Shown: piece after piece, positions 46,900 through 59,576 of the stretch
Numbering within the stretch: the stretch's first letter is position 1
Layout: each line of letters opens with the position of its first letter
Assembly: GCA_963965975.1 (NCBI GenBank)
Contig: OZ014422.1
Coordinates: 4,177,155 to 4,241,154, forward strand
Length of the DNA stretch: 64,000 nt
Source: Xestospongia bergquistia
Lineage: Eukaryota > Porifera > Demospongiae > Haplosclerida > Petrosiidae
Direction: 5' to 3'
The notes under the pieces: model-generated
What the model saw: only the letters and a program-made list of their open reading frames with translations
What the model was told of the DNA's origin: nothing
Database searches by the model: none
Program-made: the position numbers and the translations under genes

Positions 46900-49819
46900 T
46901 ACTTTATAAACTTCACTCAATAGTCTATACCTTCTAAAGTCTTTAAATTAAAGACTTTAGATCCTAAACGCAAACCAACTTACTAAACTGTTAATTGCAT
47001 TTTGTTTAATTAGTCTCCTTAAGTCCTTTAGACTGAGCAGTTTACTTTATAAACTTCACTCAATAGTCTAAACCTTCTAAAGTCTTTAAATTATTAACTT
47101 TAGAGCGTTAATGCAAACCAACTTACTAAACTGTTAATAGCAGTTTATATAGTTAGTCCCATTAAGTCCTTTACACTGAGCAGTTTAGTTTATAAAGTTC
47201 ACTCAATAGTCTAAACCTTCTAAAGTGTCTAAATTAAAGACTTTAGACTGTTAATGCAAACCAACTTACTAAACTGTTAATAGCACTTTATTTTGTTAGT
47301 TCCAATAAGTCCTTTAGACTGAGCAGTTTACTTTATAAACTTCACTCAATAGTCTAAGCCTTCTAAAGTCTTTAAATTAAAGACTTTAGACCCTTAATGA
47401 AAACAAACTTACTAAACTGTTAGTTGCATTTTGTTTAGTTAGTCCCATTAAGTCGTTTAGACTGAGCAGTTTACTTTACAAACTTCACTCAATAGTCTAA
47501 ACCTTCTAAAGTCTTTAAATTAATAATTTTAAAGCGTTAATGCAAACAAACTTATTAAACTGTAAATAGCAGTTTATTATGTTAGTCCCAATAAGTCCTT
47601 TAGATAGAGTATTTTACTTTATAAACTTCACTAAATAGTCTGAACCTTTTAAAGTCTTTAAATTAAAGACTTTACACCCTTAATGCAAACCAACTTACTA
47701 AACTGTTAATTGCAGTTTATTTAGTTAGTCCCAATAACTCCTTTAGACTGAGCAGTTTACTTTATAAACTTCACGCAATAGTGTAAACCTACTAAGGTCT
47801 ATAAATTAAAAACTTTAGAGTGTTAATGCAAAACAACTTATAAAACTGTAAATAGCAGTTTAATTTGGTATTCCCACTAAGTTCTTTAGACTGAGTAGTT
47901 TACTTTATAAACTTCACTCAATAGTCTGAACCTTCTAACGTCTTTAAATTAAAGACTTTAATCCCATAATGCAAACCAACTTATTAAACTGTTAATTGCA
48001 GTTTATTTAGTTAATGCCAATAAGTCCTTTAGAGAGAGCACTTTACTTTATCAACTTCACTCAATAGTCTAAAGCTTATAAAGCCTTTAAATTAAAGACT
48101 TTAGACCCTTAATGCAAACCAACTTATTAAACTTTTAATTGCATTTTGTTTAGTTAGTTCTATTAAGTCCTTTAGACTGAGCAGTTTACTTTACAAACTT
48201 CACTCAATACTCTAAACCTTCGAAAGTTTTTAAATTGATAAGTTTAAAGCGTTAATGCAAAGAAACTTACTAAACTGTCAATAGAACTTCATTTTGTTAG
48301 TCCCAATTAGTCCATTAGACTGAGTAGTTAACTTTATAAACTTCACTCAATAGTCTAAAAATTCTAAAGTCTTTAAGTTAAAGAGTTTACACCCTTAATG
48401 CAAACCAACTTACTAAACTGTTAATTGCAGTTTATTTAGTTAGTGCCAATAAGTCCTTTAGTGTGAGCGCTTTACTTTATAAACTTCACTCAATAGTCTA
48501 AACCTTCTAAACTCCTTAAATTTATAACTTTAAAGCGTTAATGCAAACAAACTTACTAAACTGTAAATAGCAATTTATTTTGTTAGTCCCAATAAGTCCT
48601 TTCGACTGAGCAGTTTACTTTATAAAATTCATTCAATAGTCTAAAACTTCTAAAGTCTTTAAATTGTAGACATTAGAGCTTTAATGCAAACCAACTTACT
48701 AAACTGTTAATAGCAGTCTATATAGTTATCCCCATGAAGTCCTTTAGACTGAGCAGTTTATTTTATAAAATACACTCAATAGTCTAAACCTTCTAAAGTC
48801 TTTAAATTGTAGACTTTAGAAATTTAACGCAAAAAAACTTACAAAACTGTTAATTGCAGTTTTATTTAGTTAGTCCCATTAAGTCCTTTAGACTGAGCAG
48901 TTTACTCTATAAACTTCATTCAATAGTATAACCTTATAAAGTCGTAGAATTAAAGACTTTACAGCGTTAATGCAACCCAACTTACTAAACTGTTAATAGC
49001 AGCTTATGTAGTTAGTCCCATTAAGTCCTTTGGACTGAGCAGTTTAGTTTATAAAATTCACGCAATAGTCTAAACCTTCTAAAGTCTCTAAATTAAAGAC
49101 TTTAGACTGTTAATGCAAACAAAGTTACTAAACTGTTAAATGCAGTTTATTTAGTTAGTACCAATATCTACTTTAGACTGAGCAGTTTACTTTATAAACT
49201 TCACGCAATAATGTAAACCTACTAAAGTCTATAAATTAAAAACTTTAGAGTGTTAATGCAAAACAACTTAGAAAAATGTAAATAGCAGTTTAATTTGTTA
49301 GTCCCAGTAAGTTCTTTAGACTGAGTAGTTTACTTTATAAACTTCACTCAATAGTTTGAAACTTTTAAAGTCTTTAAATTAAAGACTTTACACCCTTAAT
49401 GCAAACCAACTTACTAAACTGTTAATTGCAGTTTATTTAGTTAGTGCCAATAAGTCCTTTAGACTGAGCAGTTTACTTTATGAACTTCACTCAACAGTGT
49501 AAACCTTCTACATTCTTTAAATAAAAGACGTTAGAGCGTTAATGCAAACCAACTTACTAAACTGTTAATTGCAGTTTATTTAGTTAGACCCATTAAGTCC
49601 TTTAGACTGAGCAGTTTACTTTATAAACTTCACTCAATAGTCTAAACCTTCTAAAGTCTTTAAATTGATAACCTTAGAGCGTTAAAGCAAACCAACTTAC
49701 TAAACTGTTAATGGCAGTTTATTTTGTCGGTCCCAATAAGTCCTTTCAACTGAGCAGTTTTCTTTATAAACTTCACTCAATAGTCTAATATTTCTAAAGT
49801 CTTTAAATTAAAGACTTTA

Positions 49820-50961
49820 CACACTTAATGCAAACCAACTTACTAAACTGTTAATTGCACTTCATTTAGTTAGTGCCAATAAGTCCTTTAGAGTAAGCAG
49901 TTTTCTTTATAAACTTCACTCAATAGTCTAAACCGTCTAAAGTCTTTAACTTAATAACTTTAAAGCGTTAACGCATACAAACTTACTAAACAGTAAATTA
50001 CTGTTTATTTTGTTAGTCGCAGTAGGTACTTTAGACTGAGTAGTTTACTTTATAAACTTCACTCAATAGTCTAAAACTTCTAAATTTATTAAATTAAAGA
50101 CTTTACACCCTTAATGCAAACCAACTTATTAAACTGTTAATTGCAGTTTATTTAGTTAGTGCCAATAAGTCCTTTAGAGTGATTAGTTTACTTTATAAAC
50201 TTCACTAAAGAGTGTAAACCTTCTAAAGTCTTTAAATTAAAGACTATAAAGCGTTAATGCAACACAACTTACTAAATTGTTAATTGCAGTTTATTTAGTT
50301 AGTCCCATTAAGTCCTTTACAGTGAGAAGTTTACTTTGTAAACTTCACTCAATAGTCTAAACCTTCTAAAGTCATAAATTAAAGACTTTAGAGAGTTAAT
50401 GCAAACCAACTTACTAAACTGTTAATTGCACTTCATTTAGTTAGTGCCAATAAGTCCTTTAGAGTAAGCAGTTTTCTTTATAAACTTCACTCAATAGTCT
50501 AAACCGTCTAAAGTCTTTAACTTAATAACTTTAAAGCGTTAACGCATACAAACTTACTAAACAGTAAATTACTGTTTATTTTGTTAGTCGCAGTAGGTAC
50601 TTTAGACTGAGTAGTTTACTTTATAAACTTCACTCAATAGTCTAAAACTTCTAAAGTTATTAAATTAAAGACTTTACACCCTTAATGCAAACCAACTTAT
50701 TAAACTGTTAATTGCAGTTTATTTAGTTAGTGCCAATAAGTCCTTTAGAGTGATTAGTTTACTTTATAAACTTCACTAAAGAGTGTAAACCTTCTAAAGT
50801 CTTTAAATTAAAGACTATAAAGCGTTAATGCAACACAACTTACTAAATTGTTAATTGCAGTTTATTTAGTTAGTCCCATTAAGTCCTTTACAGTGAGAAG
50901 TTTACTTTATAAACTTCACTCAATAGTCTAAACCTTCTAAAGTCATAAATTAAAGACTTTA
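49820..50961 (+). repeat. Tandem duplication of a 571 bp, 4-monomer block
   Basis: The private string 'ttaattgcacttcatttag' occurs at 49851 and 50422, with matching 'cgcatacaaacttac', 'gttagtcgcagtaggtac' and 'actaaagagtgtaaac' at the same offset. The copies differ at only a few bases. Confidence 0.85.
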
Positions 50962-52170
50962 GAGAGTTAATGCAAACCAACTTACTAAACTGTTAATTGC
51001 AGTTTATTTAGTTAGTCCCATTAAGTCCTTTAGACTGAGCAGTTTACTTTATAAACTTCACTCAATAGTCTAAACCTTCTAAAGTCTTTAAATTGATAAC
51101 TTTAGAGCGTTAATGCAAACAAACTTACTAAACTATTAATAGTAGATTATTTTGTTTGTCCCAATAGGTCCTTTAGACTGAGTAGTTTTTCTTATAAACG
51201 TCACTCAATAGTCTAATATTTCTAAAGTGTTTAAATTAAAGACTTTGCTGACTTAATGCAAACCAACTTACTAAACTGTTAATTGCAAGTTATTTAGTTA
51301 GTGACAATAAGTCCTTTAGAGGGAGCAGTTTACTTTATAAACTTCACTCAATAGTTTAAACCATCTAAAGTCTATAGATTAAAAACTTTAGAGTGTTAAT
51401 ACAAAACAACATATAAAACTGTAAATAGCAGTTTAAATTGTTAATCCCAGTAAGTTCTTTAGACTGAGTAGTTTACTTTATATACGTCGCTCATTAGTCT
51501 AAATCGACTAAAGTCTTTAAATTAATAACTTTAAAGCGTTAATGCAAACAAACCTACTAAACTATAAATAGCAGTTTATTTTGTTAGTCCCAATAAATAC
51601 TTTAGATTGAGTAGTTTACTTTATAAAGTTCACTCAACAGTGTAAAACTTCTAAAGTCTTAAAATAAAAGACTTTACACCCTTAATGCAAACCAACTTAC
51701 TAAACTGTTAATTGCAGTTTATTTAGTTGGTGCCAATAAGTCCTTTAGACTGAGCAGTTTACTTTTTAAACTTCACTCAACAGTCTAAACCTTCTAAAGT
51801 CTTTAAATTAATAACTTTAAAGCGTTAATGCAAAACGACTTACTAAACTGTTAATTGCAGTTTATTTATTTAGTCCCATTAACTCCATTGACTGAGTAGT
51901 TTACTTTATAAACTTCAATCAATAGTCTAAACCTTCTAAAGTTTTTAAATTGATAACTTTAGAGTGTTAATGCAAACAAACTTACTAAACTGTTAATAGC
52001 AGATTATTTTCTTTGTCCCAATATGTCCTTTAGACTGAGCAGTTTTCTTTATAAACTTCACTCAATAGTCTAATATTTCTAAAGTGTTTAAATTAAAGAC
52101 TTTACACACTTAATGCAAACGAACTTACATAACTGTTATTTGCAGTTTATTTAGTTAGTGACAATAAGTC

Positions 52171-53598
52171 CTTTACAGTGAGCAGTTTACTTTATAAACT
52201 TCACTCAATAGTCTAAACCTTCTAAAGTCTTTAAATTAAAGACTTTAGAGCATTAATGCAAACCAACTTACTAAACTGTTAATTGCATTTTATTTAGTTA
52301 GTCCCATTAACTCCATTAGACTGAGTAGTTTACTTTATAAACTTCAATCAATAGTCTAAACCTTCTAAAGTTTTTAAATTGATAACTTTAGAGTGTTAAT
52401 GCAAACAAACTTACTAAACTGTTAATAGCAGATTATTTTCTTTGTCCCAATATGTCCTTTAGACTGAGCAGTTTTCTTTATAAACTTCACTCAATAGTCT
52501 AATATTTCTAAAGTGTTTAAATTAAAGACTTTACACACTTAATGCAAACGAACTTACATAACTGTTATTTGCAGTTTATTTAGTTAGTGACAATAAGTCC
52601 TTTAGAGGGAGCAGATTACTTTATAAACTTCACTCAATAATCTAAACCGTCTAAAGTCTACAAATTAATAACTTTAAAGCGTTAATGCAAACAAACTTAC
52701 TAAACAGTAAATAGCAGTTTTTTTGTTAGTCCCAGTAAGTACTTTAGACTGAGTAGTTTACTTTATAATCTTCAGTGAATAGTCTAAACCTTTTAAAGTC
52801 TTTAAATTAAAGACTTTAAAGCGTTAATGCAAACCAACTTACTAAACTGTTAATTGCAGTTTATTTAGTTAGTCACATTAAGTCCTTTACAGTGAGCAGT
52901 TTACTTTATAAACTTCACTCAATAGTCTAAACCTTCTAAAGTCTTTAAATTAAAGACTTTAGAGCATTAATGCAAACCAACTTACTAAACTGTTAATTGC
53001 ATTTTATTTAGTTAGTCCCATTAACTCCATTAGACTGAGTAGTTTACTTTATAAACTTCAATCAATAGTCTAAACCTTCTAAAGTTTTTAAATTGATAAC
53101 TTTAGAGTGTTAATGCAAACAAACTTACTAAACTGTTAATAGCAGATTATTTTCTTTGTCCCAATATGTCCTTTAGACTGAGCAGTTTTCTTTATAAACT
53201 TCACTCAATAGTCTAATATTTCTAAAGTGTTTAAATTAAAGACTTTACACACTTAATGCAAACGAACTTACATAACTGTTATTTGCAGTTTATTTAGTTA
53301 GTGACAATAAGTCCTTTAGAGGGAGCAGATTACTTTATAAACTTCACTCAATAATCTAAACCGTCTAAAGTCTACAAATTAATAACTTTAAAGCGTTAAT
53401 GCAAACAAACTTACTAAACAGTAAATAGCAGTTTTTTTGTTAGTCCCAGTAAGTACTTTAGACTGAGTAGTTTACTTTATAATCTTCAGTGAATAGTCTA
53501 AACCTTTTAAAGTCTTTAAATTAAAGACTTTAAAGCGTTAATGCAAACCAACTTACTAAACTGTTAATTGCAGTTTATTTAGTTAGTCACATTAAGTC
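52171..53598 (+). repeat. Tandem duplication of a 714 bp, 5-monomer block
   Basis: The landmark 'ctttacagtgagcag' lies at 52171, 52885 and 53599, and the private 'cccattaactccatt' at 52303 and 53017 (also at 51875, a 428 bp, 3-monomer step earlier). Repeated rounds of duplication have built this part of the array. Confidence 0.85.
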
Positions 53599-54866
53599 CT
53601 TTACAGTGAGCAGTTTACTTTATAAACTTCACTCAATAGTCTAAACCTTCTAAAGTCTTTAAATTAAAGACTTTATAGCGTTAATGCAAACCAACTTACT
53701 AAACTGTAAAATGCAGTTTATTTAGTTAGTCCCATTAAGTCCTTTAGGCTGTGCAGTTTACATTGTAAACTTCACTCAATAGTCTAAACCTTCTAAAGTC
53801 ATTAAATTAATAACTTTAGAGCGTCAATGCAAAAAACTTACGAAACTGTTAATAGCAGTTTATTTTGTATGTCCCAATAAGTCCTTTAGACTGAGCAGTT
53901 TTCTTTATAAAGTTCACTCAATAGTCTAAACCTTCTAAAGTCTTTAAATTAAAGACTTTAGGCCCTTAATGCAAACCAAGTTACTAAACTGTTAGTTGCA
54001 GTTTATTTATTTAGTACCAATAACTCCTTTAGAATGAGCAGTTTACTTTATAAACTTCACTCAATAGTCTAAACCTTCTAGAGTCTTTAAATTAATAACT
54101 TTAAAGCATTAGTGTAAACAAACTTACTAAACTGTAAATAGCAGTTTATTTATTTAGACCCAATAAGTCCTTTAGACTGAGCAGTTTACTTTATAAAATT
54201 CACTCAATAGTCTAAACCTTCTAAAGTCTTCAAATTAACAACTTTAGAGTGTTAATGCAACCCAACTTACTAAACTGTTAATAGCAGTTTATATAGTTAG
54301 TCCCATTAAGTCCTTTAGACTGAGCAGTTTATTTTATAAAATACACTCAATAGTCTAAACCTTCTAAAGTCTTTAAATTAACGACTTTAGAGCGTTAATG
54401 CAACCCAACTTACTAAACTGTTAATAACAATTTTTATAGTTAGTCATATTAAGTCCTTTAGACTGAGCAGTTTACTTTGTAAACTTCACTCAATAGTCTA
54501 AAGCTTCTAAAGTCTTGAAATTATAGACTTTAGAGTTTAATGCTAACAAACTTATTAAACTGTTAATTGCAGTTTATTTAGTTAGTCCTAATAACTCCTT
54601 TAGACTGAGGAGTTGACTTTATAATCTTCACGCAATAGTGTAAACCTACTAAAGTCTATAGATTAAAAACTTTAGAGAGTTAATGCAAAACAACTTATAA
54701 AACTGTAAATAGCAGTTTAAATTGTTAATCCCAGTAAGTTCTTTAGACTGAGTAGTTTACTTGATAAACTTCACTCAATACTCTAAACCGTCTAAAGTCT
54801 TTACATTAAGAACTTTAAAGCGTTAATGCAAACAAACTTACTAAACTATAAATGGTAGTTTATTTT

Positions 54867-54905
54867 TGCATTAAGTGTGTAAAGTCTTTAATTTAAACAC
54901 TTTTT
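54867..54905 (-). repeat. Inverted sub-monomer fragment at the A/C subfamily boundary
   Basis: About 37 bases ('tgcattaagtgtgtaaagtc' onward) read as a reversed piece of a monomer, in the middle of + oriented sequence. Forward sequence resumes at 'ccattaagtcc' (54906) with a different subfamily. Confidence 0.75.
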
Positions 54906-57111
54906 CCATTAAGTCCTTTAGACTGAGCAGTTTACTTGATAAATTAACTCAAAAGTCTAAACCTTCTAAAGACTTTAAATTAAAGAGTTTAGAGAGTTAA
55001 TGCAAGCCAACTTACCAAACTATTAATAGCAGTTTATTTAGTTATTCCCATTAGGTCCCTTAGACTGAGCGGTTTACTTCATAAAATTCACTTGATAGTC
55101 TAAACATTCTAAAGGCTTTAAATTAAAGACTTTAGAGAGTTAATGCAAACCAATTTACTAAACTGTTAATAGCATCTTATATAGTTAGTCCCACTAAGTC
55201 CCTTAGACTTAGTAGTTTACTTTATAAACTAGTCCCATTAACTCCCTAAGTAGGAGTAGTTTACTTCATAATATTCACTTAATAGTCTAAACCTTCTAAA
55301 GTCTTTAAATTAAAGACTTTAGAGGGTTAATGCAAACAAACTTACTAAACTGTTAATAGCAGCACATATAGTTAGTCCCACTTAGTCCCTTAGACTAAGT
55401 AGTTTACTTTATAAACTTCAATCAATAGTTTAAGACCTCTAAAGTCTTTATCTTAAAGACCTTAGAGAGTTAACGCAAACCAAGTTACTAAACTGTTAAT
55501 AGCAGTTTATTTAGTTAGTCCCATTAAGTCCTTTAGACTTAGCAGTTTACTTCATAAACATCACTTGATAGTCCAAACATTCTAAAGTCTTTAAATTAAA
55601 GACATTAGAGCGTTAATGCAAATCAACTTACTAAACTGTTAATAGCAGCTTCTGTAGTTAGTCCCATTAAGTCCCTAAGTCTGAGTAGTTTACTTTATAA
55701 ACGTCAATCAATAGTCTAAACCTTCTAAAGTCTTTATATTAAAGACTTTAGAGCGTTAATGCAAACCTACTTACTAAACTGTTAATAGCAACATATATAG
55801 TGAGTCCCACTAAGTCCCTTAGACTAAGTAGTTTACTTAACAAACTTCACTCAATAGTTTAAACCCTCTAAAGTTTTTATATTAAAGACTTTAGAGTGTT
55901 ATTGCAAACCAACTTACTAAACTGTTAATAGCAGTTTATTTAGTTAGTCCCATTAAGTCCTTTAGACTGAGCAATTTACTAGATAAAATTCACTCAATAG
56001 TCTACACTTTCTAAAGTCTTTAAATTAATGACTTTAGAGGGTTAATGCAAACCAACATACTAAACTGTTAATAGCAGCATATATAGTTAGTCCCACTAAG
56101 TCCCTTAGACTAAGTAGTTTACTTAATAAACTTCAATAAATAGTTTAAAAGCTCTAGAGTCTTTAAATTAAAGACTTTAGAGCGTTAATGCAAATCAACT
56201 TACAAAACTGTTAATAGCATCTTGTATAGATAGTCCCATTAAGTCCCTAACTCTGAGTAGTTTACTTTATAAACTTCACTCAATAGTCTAAACCTTCTAA
56301 AGTCTTTAAATTAAAGACTTTAGAGCGTTAATGCAAACCAACTTACTAAACTGTTAATAGCAGCATATATAGTGAGTCTCACTAAGTCCCTTAGACTAAG
56401 TAGTTTACTTAATAAACTTCACTCAATAGTTTAAACCCTCTAAAGTTTTTATATTAAAGACTTTCGAGTGTTATTGCAAACCAACTTACTAAACTGTTAA
56501 TAGCAGTTTATTTAGTTAGTCCCATTAAGTCCTTTAGACTGAGCAATTTACTAGACAAAATTCACTCAATAGTCTACACTTTCTAAAGTCTTTAAATTAA
56601 TGACTTTAGAGGGTTAATGCAAACCAACATACTAAACTGTTAATAGCAGCATATATAGTTAGTCCCACTAAGTCCCTTAGACTAAGTAGTTTACTTAATA
56701 AACTTCACTCAATAGTTTAAACCCTCTAAAGTTTTTATATTAAAGACTTTCGAGTGTTATTGCAAACCAACTTACTAAACTGTTAATAGCAGTTTATTTA
56801 GTTAGTCCCATTAAGTCGTTTAGACTGAGCAATTTACTAGATAAAATTCACTCAATAGTCTACACTTTCTAAAGTTATTAAATTAATGACTTTAGAGGGT
56901 TAAAGCAAACCAACTTACTAAACTGTTAATAGCACCATATATAGTTAGTCCCACTAAGTCCCTTAGACTAAGTAGTTTACTTAATAAACTTCCCTCAATA
57001 GTTTAAACCCTCTAAATTCTTTAAATTAAAGACTTTAAAGTGTTAATGCAAACCACTTCACTAAACTGTTAATAGCAGTTTATTTAGTTGATCGCACTAA
57101 GTCCCTTAGAC
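54906..57111 (+). repeat. 143 bp satellite, subfamily C, with 286 bp dimer periodicity
   Basis: Monomers carry 'cccactaagtcccttagact' and 'aagtagtttacttaataaac', alternating with a type carrying 'gactgagcaatttactaga'. The latter is spaced at 572 and 286 bp (55971, 56543, 56829), that is two-monomer higher-order units. A 'cagcatatatagttagt' variant marks one of the pair. Confidence 0.88.
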
Positions 57112-59576
57112 TTTGAAGACGTTAAAAGGTTTAGACTATTGAGTGAAGTTTATAAAGTATACAGCTCAGTCTAAAGGACTCTATGAAACTAAATAAATAA
57201 ACTGCTTTTAACAGTTTAGTAAGTTGGTTTGCTTTATATCTCTAAAGTCTTTTAATTTAAAGACTTTAGAAGGTTTAGACCATTGAGTGAAGTTTATAAA
57301 GTAAAAAGCTCAGTCTAAAGGACTCTATGGGACTAACTGAATAAACTGCTATTAACAGTTCAGTAAGTTGGTTTACATTAACACTCTAAAGTCTTTAAAT
57401 TAAAGACTTTAGAAGGTTGTGACTATTGAGTGAAGTTTATAAAGTAAACTGATCATTCTATAGGACTCTATGGGACTAACTAAATAAACTGCTATTAACA
57501 GTTTAGTAAGTAGGTTTGCATTAACACTCTAAAGTCTTTAATTTAAAGACTTTAGAAATTTGTGACTATTGAGTGAAGGTTATAAAGTAAACAGCTCAGT
57601 CTAAAGGACTCTATGAAACTAAATAATTAAACTGCTATTAACAGTTTAGTAAGTTGGTTTGCATTAACACTCTAAAGTCTTTAATTTAAAGACTTTAGAG
57701 GTGGAGACCATTGACTAAATTTTGTAAAGTAAACTGGTCAGTCTAAAGGACTCTATGGGACTAACTAAATAAACTGCTAATAACAGTTTAGTAAGTTGGT
57801 TGCATTAACACTCTAAAGTCTTTAATTTAAAGACTTTAGAAGGTTTAGACTATTGAGTGAAGTTTATAAAGTAAACAGCTCAGTCTAAAGGACTCTATGG
57901 GACTAATGAAATAAAGTACTATTAACAGTTTAGTAAGTTGGTTTGCATTAACACTCTAAAGTCTTTAATTTAAAGACTTTAGAATGTTTGGACTGTTGAG
58001 TAAAGTTTATAAAGTAAACTGCTCAGTCTAAAGGACTCTATGGGACTAATGAAACAAACTGCTATTAACAGTTTAGTAAGTTGTTTTGCATTAACACTCT
58101 AAAGTCTTTAAATTAAAGTGTTTAGAAGGTTTAGACTATTGAGTGAAGTTTATAAAGTAAAGAGCTTAGTCTAAAGGACTCTATGGGACAAAGTAAATAA
58201 ACTGCTATTAACAGTTTTTTAAATTGGTTTGCGTTAACACTTTCAAGTCTTTAAATTAAAGAGTTTAGAAGGTTTAGACTATTGAGTGAAGTTTGTAATG
58301 TAAACAGCTCAGTCTAAAGGACTCTATGGGACTAACTAAATAAACTGTTATTAACAGTTTAGCAAGTTGGTTTGCATTAACACTCTAAAGCCTTTAATTT
58401 GAAGACGTTAAAAGGTTTAGACTATTGAGTGGAGTTTATAAAGTAAACAGCTCAGTCTAATGGACTCTATGAAACTAAATAGATAAACTGCTTTTAACAG
58501 TTTAGTAAGTTGGTTTGCATTAAATCTCTAAAGTCTTTAATTTAAGGACTTTAGAAGGTTTAGACCATTGAGTGAAGTTTATAAAGTAAAAAGCTCAGTC
58601 TAAAGGACTATGGGACTAACTAAATAAACTGCTATTAACAGTTTAGTAAGTTGGTTTGCATTAACATCTAAAGTCTTTAATTTAAAGAATTTAGAAGGTT
58701 TAGAATACTGAGTAAATTTTATAATGTAAACTGTTCAGTCTAAAGGACTCTATGGGACGTACTAAATAAACTGCTATTAACAGTTTAGTAAGTAGGTTTG
58801 CATTAACACTCTAAAGTCTTTAATTTAAAGACTTTAGAAATTTGTGACTATTGAGTGAAGTTTATAAAAAAAACAGCTCAGTCTAAAGGACTGTATGAAA
58901 CTAAATAAGTAAACTGCTATTAACAGTTTAGTAAGTTGGTTTGCATTAACACTCTAAAGTCTTTAACTTAAAGACTTTAGAAGGTTTAGACTATTGAGTA
59001 ATATTGATAAAGTAAACTGCTCAGTCTAAAGGACTCTATGGGACTAACGAAATAAACTGCTATTAACAGTTCATTAAGTTGGTTTGCATTAAAACTCTAA
59101 AGTCTTTAATTTAAAGACTTTAGAATGTTGTGACAATTGAGTGAACTTTATAAAGTTAACAGCTCAGTCTAAAGGACTCTATGAAACTATGTAATTAAAC
59201 TGCTATTAACAGTTTAGTAAGTTTTTTTGCCTTAACACTCAAAAGTCTTTAATTTAAAGACTTTAGAAGGTTTAGACTATTGAGTAAATGTTATAAAGTG
59301 AACTGCTCAGTCTAAAGGACTCTATGGGACTAATGATATAAACTGCTATTAACTGTTTAGTAAGTTGTTTTGCATTAACACTCTAAAGTCTTTAAATTAA
59401 AGTGTTTAGAAGGTTTAGACTATTGAGTGAAGTTTATAAAGTGAAGAGCTTAGTATAAAGGACTCTATGGGACAAAGTAAATAATCTGCTATTAACAGTT
59501 TAGTAAGTTGGTTTGCATTAACACTCAAAAGTCTTTAAATTAAAGAGTTTAGAAGGTTTAGACTATTGAGTGAAGT
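57112..59576 (-). repeat. 143 bp satellite, subfamily B, inverted block (about 17 monomers)
   Basis: At about 57112 the array reverses ('...cccttagacttt' to 'gaagacgttaaaaggtttag'). The monomers carry 'aggactctatgggactaac', the reverse of subfamily B ('gttagtcccatagagtcct'). A copy of the junction-proximal monomer recurs near 58400 (about nine monomers on), which points to a multi-monomer duplication within the block. Confidence 0.92.

Larger units (their letters stand above)
32551..54866 (+). repeat. 143 bp satellite, subfamily A (about 155 monomers)
   Basis: Landmarks such as 'ctaaagtctttaaatt' recur at 143 bp steps (33112, 33255, 33398, 33541 and on). Each monomer has a dyad with 13-base arms CTAAAGTCTTTAA and TTAAAGACTTTAG around one base, a second possible stem AAACTG...CAGTTT around 'ttaatag', and a third GTTTA...TAAAC. 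At least two monomer types alternate irregularly: one with 'gtgccaataagtcctttagagtgag' character, one with 'gtcccaataag...gactgagtag' and 'taaatagcag'. The orientation is constant apart from the short inversion listed separately. No open frame of note. Arrays with this design are typical of centromeric or pericentromeric DNA. Confidence 0.96.
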
